Below, one piece after another: positions 56,788 through 64,000 of a stretch of DNA of 64,000 nucleotides. The stretch is from positions 1-64,000 of the forward strand of contig NZ_CABPSH010000018.1 in the NCBI RefSeq assembly GCF_902459725.1, given 5' to 3'. Source of the stretch: Pandoraea eparura. Its GTDB lineage: Bacteria > Pseudomonadota > Gammaproteobacteria > Burkholderiales > Burkholderiaceae. The position numbers and the translations under genes are program-made. The notes beneath the pieces are model-generated. The model was not told the origin of the DNA. It ran no database searches and worked only from the letters and a program-made list of their open reading frames with translations. Numbering within the stretch: the stretch's first letter is position 1; the number at the start of each line of letters is the position of its first letter.

Positions 56788-58059
56788 TTAAACCACCGGG
56801 AGCCGCAGGGAGACTCGGGTCCCTTGGCCAAGTGCGCTGTCAACGGTGACCGGCCAGCCGTAACGCGCGCAGAGTTTCTGCACGATCGCCAGGCCGAGGC
56901 CGAAGCCACGTGCGACGGATTCGGCTTGATCGCCGCGATAAAGTCGATCGAAAATGTGCGGCTGCGCCTCCTTGGCGATGCCGCTCCCGCTATCCTCCAC
57001 GCACAATCGTCTGTCTTTCCACGCCAAGCGGATGTGACCGACATCGGTATAACGCACCGCGTTTTCGATCAAGTTGGATAATACGATCGTCAGCGCGGCG
57101 TCGTTGATGTCGACGCGTAGGTCCATTGGCACTTGGACAACGAGGTCGATATCCTTTGCCCGGATCCTTTCTGCAAATGGATGAAGCACTTCCGTGACAA
57201 GTGAGGCAAGTGCCACAGGCTGTGTTGTTGAGGATGTTTCCTCGCGAGCCAATAGCAACAAGGCGCTGACCAGTTCCCGCATATGGTCTGCCGCGCGCTC
57301 GATCTGTGCAATCCGCGCACGTGCTCTGTCGTCGAGCCCCGGGGCTTGGTCCAACAGTTCGCAGCTCGTTTTGATGGCGGTTAGCGGCGTGCGCAACTCA
57401 TGGCTGACGTTGCCGGTGAACTCCTTTTCTCGCGCGACCATATCGGCCATGCGCCGGTGGAAGTCATTGAAGGCGTCGACAAGGCCGATCAATTCCTGCT
57501 CATCGAACTCGCCCGACTGGATTGAGGGCTCGGAATCCTGACGGAGCTTTGTGACCTGATTTGCCAGGTTTGCGACCTGACGAACTAACATGCCTGACAA
57601 GCCAAATGCCAGCCAGATCGCGACTAGCGCGAACACACCCGTGGTCGCCATGAGTGCGTTAATGACTTCTTTGAAATGTTTCTCGTAGACGCTGAAGTTA
57701 TAGACTCGGTAGAGTCGTACGTGATTGAATGGGACAATGGTCACGTGGATTTCGCGCCCGTCGGCAATCAGTTCGTGCGTGCCGGGAGGAAGCTGAGCGA
57801 CAGTGGTGGGCAGTGCCGGAGAGGAGCTGTCGGCCGCGGAGAGATAGCCGTTGAGGCGATCATCGAGAGGGGGTAACGTCGACGGCGCGGCTTCGTAACC
57901 TCGCACCACACTCGCGATATCGTCACGAATCAACGCGGTGATCAGTCGTTCTTCTTGCGCCTCTGCGAGAAGCCGGACACCGAGTGCTTGTGTCACCAGC
58001 AACACAATCGTGACGGCCGAGAATGCCAGCGCGACTTTCTTACGAAGACTGAGGTGCAT
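56788..58059 (-). CDS. Sensor histidine kinase paired with second RND system
   Basis: The 423-residue kinase has segments near 8-28 and 136-158, a periplasmic loop of about 105 residues, phospho-accepting His220 (FTGNVSHELRTPLTAIKTS), N-box NLIENAVRYTD, G1 DSGSGIA and G2 GFGLGLAIV. It overlaps the regulator gene by 20 bp. Its ligand is probably the metal handled by the downstream pump (inference from operon). Confidence 0.88.
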   Translation of the reverse strand: MHLSLRKKVALAFSAVTIVLLVTQALGVRLLAEAQEERLITALIRDDIASVVRGYEAAPSTLPPLDDRLNGYLSAADSSSPALPTTVAQLPPGTHELIADGREIHVTIVPFNHVRLYRVYNFSVYEKHFKEVINALMATTGVFALVAIWLAFGLSGMLVRQVANLANQVTKLRQDSEPSIQSGEFDEQELIGLVDAFNDFHRRMADMVAREKEFTGNVSHELRTPLTAIKTSCELLDQAPGLDDRARARIAQIERAADHMRELVSALLLLAREETSSTTQPVALASLVTEVLHPFAERIRAKDIDLVVQVPMDLRVDINDAALTIVLSNLIENAVRYTDVGHIRLAWKDRRLCVEDSGSGIAKEAQPHIFDRLYRGDQAESVARGFGLGLAIVQKLCARYGWPVTVDSALGQGTRVSLRLPVV

Positions 58060-58738
58060 TGGCGTTGCCAGTAGAAAGTCGATAGCCGAGTCCGTGAACG
58101 GTCTCGACGAGTTCCGCGTCGCCGGGCTTCGTCAAAGCCTTGCGCAACATATAGATGTGGGTGCGCAATGTGTCGCTTCCTGGCGGTTCGCCTCCCCACA
58201 CTTCCGTTTCGAGTTCCTGGCGCGTTAGCACTCGATCGGGCGCCAACATGAGCAAACGCAAAATGTGAAGGCATTTGGGTTGGAGCTTGATCGGGCGGCC
58301 GGCGCGCTCGACAGCAAGCGTCTGCAAATCGAGCGTCAGGTCGGCGAACCGCAGCGCCTGTGCGGCCACCCTGCCGCGATAGCGCTTAATCAATGCGTCG
58401 AGACGCGCGCCGACTTCCTTGAGCGAAAAGGGCTTGACGAGGTAGTCGTCCGCTCCGTGACTAAAGCCCATTAGTTTGTCATCGAGCGAATCCCTCGCGG
58501 TTAGCATGAGCACAGGCGTATCGCGATGCGCCTGCTGACGCAGCGCACGGCACAGTGCCAGCCCGTCCATACCCGGCAGCGAAATATCAAGCAGGATCGC
58601 ATCCCAGGCGTCGGAAAGCGCGAACTTGAGTCCTGCGGGACCGTTCGCTGCGAGATCGACTTGAAAACCACGGCTTTCCAGGTAGTCGTAGACGTTCGCT
58701 GCAATGGCTGCGTCGTCTTCGATGATAAGTACTTTCAT
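58040..58738 (-). CDS. OmpR-family response regulator of second RND system
   Basis: The 232-residue regulator has Asp51 (AILLDISLPGMDG), IEDDAA, MLTARD and LVKPFSLKE in the receiver. A winged-helix domain follows (LQPKCLHILRLLMLAPDRVL, LRTHIYMLRKALTKPGDAEL, VHGLGYRLS). The ATG at 58738 starts MKVLIIEDD; the ORF opens upstream. It is the first gene of the RR-HK-OMF-MFP-RND operon. Confidence 0.9.
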   Translation of the reverse strand: MKVLIIEDDAAIAANVYDYLESRGFQVDLAANGPAGLKFALSDAWDAILLDISLPGMDGLALCRALRQQAHRDTPVLMLTARDSLDDKLMGFSHGADDYLVKPFSLKEVGARLDALIKRYRGRVAAQALRFADLTLDLQTLAVERAGRPIKLQPKCLHILRLLMLAPDRVLTRQELETEVWGGEPPGSDTLRTHIYMLRKALTKPGDAELVETVHGLGYRLSTGNANAPQSS

Positions 58739-58860
58739 GTTGAGGTTGCTAACACTGCAATACTGGGAAACGGACGAACGGTACCCAAAGCGCCCTACCT
58801 GAGAACCGCTCCTCGCCTTCGTCAAACTCGCGCCAGTAGATCAGTTCCATTCCAGTTTTC

Positions 58861-59118
58861 CTATCCGACTCGCTTACCATGTTGGTTGATGAGACCGATC
58901 AATGCTTCGCGATCGATCTCCCACAGCTCCCGACTTTCTTCTCGCGGCCCTTTGAAGTGATTGCAGGAATCGGCGAATACATCCAGAGTGACCATTGTCC
59001 CATTGCCTGGCAAAAGTACGGCGCGGTTGCTTTTGTCAAAATGTCCGCTCGACGACTCGTGAAAGTAGTCCACCAACACCAACTCGCCCTTCGGGCCGGG
59101 ATTTTCGGTTGTTGCCAT
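58861..59118 (-). CDS. Small hypothetical protein
   Basis: The 85-codon ORF starts MATTENPGPKGELVLVDYFH and is mostly polar (FDKSNRAVLLPGNGTMVTLD). A C-terminal helix (REALIGLINQHGKRVG) ends it. No family recognised. It is 21 bp downstream of the SieB-like gene on the same strand, so it is likely the last member of that cluster. GGGGGA lies close upstream of the ATG. Confidence 0.6.
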   Translation of the reverse strand: MATTENPGPKGELVLVDYFHESSSGHFDKSNRAVLLPGNGTMVTLDVFADSCNHFKGPREESRELWEIDREALIGLINQHGKRVG

Positions 59119-59139
59119 TACTATCCCCCTAACGTTTTC

Positions 59140-59646
59140 CTACATCAGAAGCTCAGGCTCCGCGACCAGAATTTCACGGGCCCACGGTTGCATATTGAAC
59201 GGAAAATTAAGGCCATATGAAACGGACGACGCTCGGTATAGCACTCCCTTCCCTTCCAAGCCGCGCACGGCACCATCGTTAAGGCTGTAATCGATTGATG
59301 CCGCTTGGTTGCGGATATAGGGAACGAGAACTGCCTTCTCGTCTGGCGTAAGCGTCGTGAGCCACTTTCGTCTGACCTTTCGCATCCGTGCATCGCCGAG
59401 CCAGGAGCCGAGGACGTTGAAGATCCAAGTGAGTCCATGCGCGAGCAGATAAGCGCAGGACGCCAGCAACGCGACTCCGACCCACATTCGGTACTTCGTG
59501 AGAAAGTCGACGAGGCCCGCTGCGTCAACAAGATGTGCCGGAGCGTATAGCAGAGCCCCGCTAGCGAACGCGATGGCAAGTAGAGGCTTCACGGCAATTT
59601 GGCCAACTGCTTTTATACCCTCGGCGGCATCCCCGATCATGCCCAT
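59140..59646 (-). CDS. SieB-like superinfection-exclusion family protein
   Basis: The 168-residue protein has two N-terminal membrane segments (AVKPLLAIAFASGALLYA; YRMWVGVALLASCAYLLAHG). A cytoplasmic part follows (WLTTLTPDEKAVLVPYIRNQ, RGLEGKGVLYRASSVS). Order and motifs match the superinfection exclusion B family, which in phage P22 blocks growth of other phages at the membrane. Many chromosomal homologues have no tested role. It lies 19 bp after DUF2513 and probably shares its transcript. Confidence 0.7.
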   Translation of the reverse strand: MGMIGDAAEGIKAVGQIAVKPLLAIAFASGALLYAPAHLVDAAGLVDFLTKYRMWVGVALLASCAYLLAHGLTWIFNVLGSWLGDARMRKVRRKWLTTLTPDEKAVLVPYIRNQAASIDYSLNDGAVRGLEGKGVLYRASSVSYGLNFPFNMQPWAREILVAEPELLM

Positions 59647-59665
59647 GTTAGCGTATCCCCTTTTC

Positions 59666-60085
59666 CTATCCAGCCAGTGTCTGCTTCAAGGCGTAAGCAC
59701 CGAGTGCCTTAATGGCATCAAACGTCAGCTCGATGCCCTTCTTCTTGGCGTTGGATTTAATCGAATCCCAGATTGACGATGACCGCATAGTATCGAGTAG
59801 ATCGTGCCCGGACATCGTAAGCCTAGGCGCGGAACAAGCGAACGAGAAATGGTTGTCTGCCCCACGGAGCACATGAAGACCATCAACATATCCACTGTCG
59901 ATTAGCAGTTCGAGATGCCCTGCGATTCGCTCTTCAATTTTCCGCCGCTCTCTGGCAAGAGCGTCATATGACTCCCAAGTCAGATCATCTGTCCACTTCG
60001 GCGCATCCGGAATATCTGCCAGCGCATCATTCCCGGCCTCTATGTCCGTCAGCTGTTTGCGCAGTAGGTCCCAGTCTCGCTTCAT
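59666..60085 (-). CDS. DUF2513-domain protein
   Basis: The 139-residue protein begins MKRDWDLLRKQLTDIEAGND, the typical DUF2513 start, and continues HLELLIDSGYVDGL, PRLTMSGHDLLDTMRSSSIW. Members look like winged-helix regulators and occur in phages and islands. The ATG at 60085 has GAGGAAG upstream; a GTG at 60100 overlapping the preceding stop is the alternative. It is the middle gene of the Pmp3-DUF2513-SieB cluster. Confidence 0.8.
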   Translation of the reverse strand: MKRDWDLLRKQLTDIEAGNDALADIPDAPKWTDDLTWESYDALARERRKIEERIAGHLELLIDSGYVDGLHVLRGADNHFSFACSAPRLTMSGHDLLDTMRSSSIWDSIKSNAKKKGIELTFDAIKALGAYALKQTLAG

Positions 60086-60096
60086 TGGCTTCCTCG

Positions 60097-60291
60097 TCAC
60101 CCGCGACTAGCCAGGGCGCGCTCGATTTTCTTGTCGGTCTTGTACTGGCTCAGCGCATACACAGACCAGATCGCAGCCGGAATCCAACCGATGATCGTGA
60201 GTTGGAGAAGCAAGCAGATGATCCCCGCGAAGGGACGTCCGATCGTGAAAAATTGAAGCCAAGGCAAAATCAACGCAAGCAGCAGACGCAT
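60097..60291 (-). CDS. Pmp3/YqaE-like small membrane protein
   Basis: The 64-residue protein has two hydrophobic helices (MRLLLALILPWLQFFTIGRP, CLLLQLTIIGWIPAAIWSVY) and a basic tail (KTDKKIERALASRG). The IIGWIPAAIWSVYAL part fits the Pmp3/YqaE family, which affects membrane potential. A GAGG site precedes the ATG. It heads the small minus-strand cluster. Confidence 0.7.
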   Translation of the reverse strand: MRLLLALILPWLQFFTIGRPFAGIICLLLQLTIIGWIPAAIWSVYALSQYKTDKKIERALASRG

Positions 60292-60358
60292 GTAGTTCCT
60301 CTTACGATATCAGTCCCGGCTTCCGGCCGGTTCGGGGCGTTTCACGCCAGGCAAACCC

Positions 60359-60724
60359 TTACTCGCAGATCGAAATGATCTGGTTCAATTGCTCGCAGGC
60401 GGCCAAAAAAACTTCCTGCGGTGCCTGCTTCCACGGATGCGGCTTCGCGCCGCGCGCCCGCCAGTCGAAGGACTTCGGCTGATGCCCTAAGACGTAGCTG
60501 GTGACGTTTTTCGGCCCCTTGAACTTGATAGCGAACGGATTGGTGTCGTTGTACTCTGCCATCGTCATAGGCAGGCCAATGACGATGCTGGTTGTCTCGT
60601 TAAACGCTCTAGGCGACAGGACGAGCATCGGATGCATATTCTTCATTTCTCGACCGACTTGTGGATTGCAGTCGATCCAGATGATATCGCCGCGATCCGG
60701 TGCCCAAGCGACCTTCGACATCAA
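60359..60724 (-). CDS. PemK/MazF-family endoribonuclease toxin
   Basis: The 121-residue protein begins PDRGDIIWIDCNPQVGREMK and continues HPMLVLSPRAFNETTSIVIG, TSYVLGHQPKSFDW. These are the MazF/PemK strands with the conserved Arg and Thr/Ser near the active site. It should cut mRNA when free of antitoxin. It starts in a 4-bp overlap (ATGA) with the antitoxin gene. The length is normal. Confidence 0.88.
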   Translation of the reverse strand: MMSKVAWAPDRGDIIWIDCNPQVGREMKNMHPMLVLSPRAFNETTSIVIGLPMTMAEYNDTNPFAIKFKGPKNVTSYVLGHQPKSFDWRARGAKPHPWKQAPQEVFLAACEQLNQIISICE

Positions 60725-60975
60725 AAAGCCTCCGCGCCAACAGGGGTTGCCGCCATAGCCTCTCCGCCATGCTTAGACAGGTCGAACTTGGCGAGCTTTT
60801 CAGCAAGGGTGAGCTTACGAGGGCAGACAGGCTTTACGGTGACGCCAACCTCATCGGTTGTCACCTCCACCTCGAGGCCCACCTCGAAGTGCGCAGAGCG
60901 CGCGACTGCGGCAGGAATCCGTACCGCCAAGCTGTTTCCCCATTGCTGAATAGTCAGTGTTGCCGTCTTTGCCAT
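60721..60975 (-). CDS. PemI/MazE-family antitoxin
   Basis: The 84-residue protein has an AbrB/SpoVT N-terminal DNA-binding domain (ATLTIQQWGNSLAVRIPAAV, GLEVEVTTDEVGVTV). A disordered tail (LTLAEKLAKFDLSKHGGEAM) would wrap the toxin. It is first in the operon, as usual, with a strong GGAGGTG ribosome site. It should repress its own promoter together with the toxin. Confidence 0.88.
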   Translation of the reverse strand: MAKTATLTIQQWGNSLAVRIPAAVARSAHFEVGLEVEVTTDEVGVTVKPVCPRKLTLAEKLAKFDLSKHGGEAMAATPVGAEAF

Positions 60976-61028
60976 GATGATTCACCTCCATTACGTATCT
61001 ACGAGTATAGACATGATCTTTCGGAGTT

Positions 61029-61319
61029 TCAACGTGTATCTACTTTTCGCATCATCAATCGATGGCTCAGGTACACGCAGCGCTGGCGGCAGCCTTTCGT
61101 GATCGCTGCCCGCAGGCTCACTTCTTCTCGAATTAGTCCGGAGGGCTGGAGTACGTCCGCCACTTCGATGCGGGCAATTTCGGAGATCCGCATCCCGCAG
61201 GTGAAGCCGAGCAGCAGAATAAGCGCGTCACGCTCGGGGTGCCGACTGGTGGCCTCGGTCACGCGGAGCAGGTGGCGGATTTGGGCAGGTTTGAGTGTCT
61301 TGGCGCGTTTGATGTGCAT
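61029..61319 (-). pseudogene. Truncated tyrosine integrase
   Basis: The 96-residue ORF has the start of a tyrosine-recombinase catalytic domain (RHLLRVTEATSRHPERDALI, then LLLGFTCGMRISEIARIEVA with the first catalytic Arg). It is cut after RQRCVYLSHRLMM. The HxxR box and Tyr are missing. It is probably an island integrase destroyed when the toxin-antitoxin cluster arrived. Confidence 0.75.
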
Positions 61320-61730
61320 GGTTTCTCGGTCCTCGTAATGCGCTCGAAATTGAGCCTGTTACGAGAGAGAAACGCCGGGCGCTCCTTTTCACTATAAACG
61401 CCCGTGGTTTCTGCCGTCCTCGGAAAATGGCGCAGAAACCTCTCCCATGCTTCCTTGGTTTGTGGAAGCCCAGCGCCAACGAGAAAATTACAGGGAAGTG
61501 CGGGCGACACAAACTCCCGGAGATCTCGACTGATCTCGCGCAATAGCACACCGCCCCCGGCGACGGCAGTGACCACAAGCCCCCGCTTCGCAGCTGACAG
61601 TAAATCAGCGGCCAGCTCGCGATATCCGATGATTCTCGGCCGTGTCCCCTTGGGGCTTACGATGATCTCGGCAGCCGACCTAGCTATCGCTTCCGATCCA
61701 ACATCATCTGTGAATCAGCGTCGGTGCACA
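61259..61730 (-). pseudogene. Truncated gene cut by IS701 insertion, family unknown
   Basis: An open frame without start codon reads SEAIARSAAEIIVSPKGTRP, IIGYRELAADLLSAAKRGLV and then REISRDLREFVSPALPCNFL, LPQTKEAWERFLRHFPRTAE. The residue pattern looks like real coding sequence, and it is interrupted by a TGA just inside the IS701 target site. The 5' part is not found on the other side of the IS. The last 40 residues overlap the integrase stump and are probably noise. I do not recognise the family. Confidence 0.45.
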
Positions 61731-61734
61731 CTAG

Positions 61735-63198
61735 TCTTACTGTGTCAATAAACCAGCATTGACCGCTGAACAAAACGGACATCGCTGGATCCGGCGCGCG
61801 ATGTATGCAGCGATACGCCAGCGCAGCGTGGTGATGGAATCAGCCACGTGGCGCTGCGTGCGCTGCGGACCCGCGTGGCACGTAATCCGAGGGTAAGGCA
61901 AATGGGTCGCGGATCGAGGAGTTTTTTTTACTGTCGCCTTGAATGAGGCGTTGAGCAACAAGAAACCCATAGGCGGCAATACACAGCGATGCATGGTGAT
62001 GGAATCCACGCCAGCCACGTCCTTCGAAGTGTCCCAGGCCGAATTCCTGCTTGAGATCCTGATAATTCCGCTCGATACGCCAGCGCAGCTTGGCAACATG
62101 AACCATGCGTTCGAGCGTCGTGTCTGGGGGCAAAGTCGAAAGCCAATATTTGAGTGGCTCCGCATCATCTTCGGGCCATTCGATCAGCAGCCATTCCTCA
62201 TCGCGCAGTGTGGAGCGCCAGTAATCGCGATGTGAAGCACGCACGCGCACGGCGGCAAAGCGCGAACTGAGCGCGGCGCAGGTACCTTCACGCCAGATCA
62301 CGTTGCGATAGCGCGAGGCATCGAGCGTCAAGGCCAGATCTTTGACTCCGATCGGCTCATGCCCTGGCGCGCGCCGTAACAAGCTACGCGGCCGGCCCGA
62401 TTTCCCCGCGGAGGATTCGGGTGGTAGAGGAGCGGTGCCCGGTGCCCATACGCGCGTGTTCGAGCGAATGCCCACCGCATACTGCAGCCCGAGCTCGCTG
62501 ACGGCCTCGCGAAACGAGGTGTCGTCTCCATAGCCCGCATCGGCCAACACGATACCGTCGGGCGCGCCGCTTTGCCGTGCTTCGTGCAACTGCCCGGTCG
62601 CAATCTCCGGTTTGGTTGCAAACTCAATTTCCTCGGGCACGCCGGCTTTCTGTCGTCGCGCGGGATCGTCGCTCCATTCACGCGGCAGATGCAGTCGATA
62701 CGACACCGGTAGGCTCGCATCTTCCGTCGCCACCGACAGGCTCACCGCAACCTGGCAGTTGTCCTGCTTGCCCAACTGACCGCAGTATTGCCGCGCCACG
62801 CCGACCGAATGCTTGCCCTTCTTGGGAAATCCCGTGTCGTCAATGATCCAATACAACCCGCCAGCCGGGTCCATATGCGGCAGCACCCAGCGCCGCACCT
62901 GCTCGAGCAGCGCCGTATCGAACCATTCCGACTTCGCCACGAAATGATGCAACGACTGGTGCCGCGCGCTCACGTGCTCCGGTTCCAGATGCGCCGCCAG
63001 CGGCTCGACGCTCTTGCGCCGAATTGGCGGCATCAGCCCTTGGCAATAGCCCCTTCAATCCTGATTCGCGATCGTTATGCCCAAGCGCTTCACACAAATG
63101 TTCCAGATACGACTCGAATGACGTTTCCCAGTCCATCATTCCTCACGCCGTGGATGAAGAAGTTTCTATAATGGCATGAATTTATTGACACAGTAAGA
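61735..63198 (-). mobile_element. IS701-family insertion sequence with CTAG target duplication
   Basis: The ends carry perfect 18-bp inverted repeats (TCTTACTGTGTCAATAAA). The 4-bp palindrome CTAG flanks both sides (61731-61734 and 63199-63202), as expected for IS701-family targets. Length is 1464 bp. It carries one transposase reading frame, broken by a single extra G near its start. The perfect ends and duplication suggest a recent insertion. Confidence 0.92.
61840..63139 (-). pseudogene. IS701-family DDE transposase, frameshifted
   Basis: The N-terminus (MMDWETSFESYLEHLCEALG, HNDRESGLKG) is at 63139-63046. Removing one G from the GGGG run next to it joins YCQGLMPPIRRKSVEPLAAH in the frame of the long ORF (61840-63033). 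That frame has DDTGFPKKGKHSVGV, VLADAGYGDDTSFREAV and WRIERNYQDLKQEFGL, the DDE blocks of IS701-type enzymes. The full enzyme would be about 433 residues. The indel may be a read error, an inactivating mutation or, less likely, a programmed shift. Confidence 0.85.
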
Positions 63199-63269
63199 CT
63201 AGACATCATGACCTGAATCGGCTGGCAGAATTGAACCCATATTCTATCCACGGCAGAGTCCGCAACCGT

Positions 63270-63512
63270 TTTTCACCTATTTTCTGTCGCGCCACAGAAA
63301 TGCACTTAATTTGTGTCCGCGTTGATGGACAAAAATCTGGGTGTCGATGCCGTTCGTTAATTTGTAAGCGATTGATTTTATTATTTATTTTTGCTGGCTG
63401 CGAGTGCCCTATTTTGTGTCCGCCAACTACTTCATCCGATTTGCAGATTCGTAGCAGTTTTTTGTCGCGGAAATGGACACTTGCAGAATCGTAGCGAAAT
63501 TGTGTCCTCCGC
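63270..63512. repeat. Array of short TTTTGTGTCCGC-like repeats (possible IS21-type end)
   Basis: Variants of (A/T)TTTTGTGTCCGC occur near 63278, 63308, 63411, 63459 and 63498, two of them followed by GATGGAC or AATGGACAC, which gives local dyads. TTGCAGATTCGTAGC and TTGCAGAATCGTAGC are near-direct repeats (63441 and 63481). No gene is present. Several spaced copies of a transposase site are typical of IS21-family termini; an intact IS is not seen, so this may be a solitary end. Confidence 0.45.
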
Positions 63513-63557
63513 GGCTTGAGGAGACTGCGGCGGAATCCCGGATATTCTGGAGGTACC

Positions 63558-64000
63558 CTACAGCTTACCTGTGGTGTGGATGATGGGCAGTAGCAGATCT
63601 AACGAGTTGATGCTATCGATGCCGAGGTGCCTTGCGCCCGATCGGTCAAGGAGAACCGATCGCATACCCACAGAATTCGCACCCGCGTAATCACAGGCGC
63701 GGGAATCACCGACCATTACAGTGTGCCGGACATCGACCGCAAGTTCTTCGCATGCCAGTTCAAATATTCGGGAATCTGGTTTGAGCAGCCCCGATTCAAA
63801 TGACCAGATGCAGGCCGTTGGTCGGATAGGCAAACAGTCGAGCGCCGGTTCGGCGTATGGGCTAGCCAGATTGGACAGAAGTCCGATCTTAATACCCCCT
63901 GCCCTAAGGCATCGCAGTGTTGTGTCGGCGTCGGGAAAAAGACTGATGCTTGCCAATTCGATCTGTAACTCTCTCTTTACCTGCTCTAGCGTTATAGCAC
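63558..64000 (-). CDS. HAD-family hydrolase (5' end beyond window)
   Basis: An open frame runs from the right edge (ITLEQVKRELQIELASISLF) to the stop at 63558. It has HAD motif II (KIGLLSNLAS), Lys of motif III (SGLLKPDSRIFELACEELAV) and motif IV (TVMVGDSRACDYAGANSVG). The motif I DxD should lie in the missing N-terminus. It is probably a phosphatase of phosphoglycolate-phosphatase-like type; substrate unknown. Confidence 0.8.
   Translation of the reverse strand, partial: AITLEQVKRELQIELASISLFPDADTTLRCLRAGGIKIGLLSNLASPYAEPALDCLPIRPTACIWSFESGLLKPDSRIFELACEELAVDVRHTVMVGDSRACDYAGANSVGMRSVLLDRSGARHLGIDSINSLDLLLPIIHTTGKL

Noticed and set aside
1-64000. tRNA, rRNA, replication origin or attachment site
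   Set aside because: I saw no tRNA-like cloverleaf, rRNA segment or clear att duplication by eye; weak ones could be missed without a covariance search.

Overview
The window looks like an accessory, metal-resistance stretch of a betaproteobacterium, most likely a Burkholderiales member (Burkholderia, Pandoraea, Ralstonia or Cupriavidus relative). The base composition is GC-rich, the porin at 29.9-31.0 kb is of the Burkholderiales OmpC-like type, and DUF4148, DmeRF, CopABCD and Cus-type genes are all typical of that group. This is inferred from protein families; no rRNA, tRNA or housekeeping gene is present to fix the genus.

Layout. 0-6 kb: an IS1071-like end cuts a YVTN beta-propeller gene that follows an exported creatininase-like gene. 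Then come a Tn3-type terminal repeat, a decaying dmeR-dmeF pair, a copper-ATPase remnant and a short copper operon broken by a second Tn3-type terminal repeat. 6-20 kb: a DUF3701-type tyrosine recombinase, an exoribonuclease-like gene, and a minus-strand block coding for a phosphatase, two COG4705 membrane proteins (one split by an IS3-family element), a two-component system, DUF2127 and an MFS transporter. PepSY, cytochrome b561 and DUF4148 genes follow. 18.5-21.2 kb: a second, intact dmeR-dmeF copy, divergent from a DMT exporter with a His-rich tail. 21.4-29.5 kb: resolvase, cytochrome and MerR remnants, then a copper P-type ATPase, multicopper oxidase, lipoprotein and a CopRS-type two-component system. 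29.6-34.6 kb: porin, LysR regulator, DUF4148 gene and a frameshifted nuclease-like gene. 34.9-39.1 kb: copABCD. 40.5-48.9 kb: a BNR-like glycosylhydrolase-family protein, then cusF and cusCBA. 49-58.7 kb: a DsrE pseudogene, an MFS transporter, and a second heavy-metal RND tripartite pump with its own two-component system. 58.8-61.7 kb: a small cluster (SieB-like, DUF2513, Pmp3-like, PemK/PemI-like toxin-antitoxin, integrase stump). 61.7-64 kb: an IS701-family element with CTAG target duplication, an array of short repeats, and a HAD hydrolase running off the right edge.

How it works together. Copper entering the periplasm would be oxidised by two multicopper oxidases, bound by CopC, CusF and Met-rich proteins, and pumped out by CusCBA. 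Cytoplasmic copper would leave through the P-type ATPase. DmeF and the His-tailed DMT protein would export Ni/Co under DmeR. The second RND pump has no CusA methionine relay and probably handles other divalent metals. The region has been assembled by several rounds of transposition. Many genes at junctions are truncated or carry single-base frameshifts, some of which may be sequencing errors.
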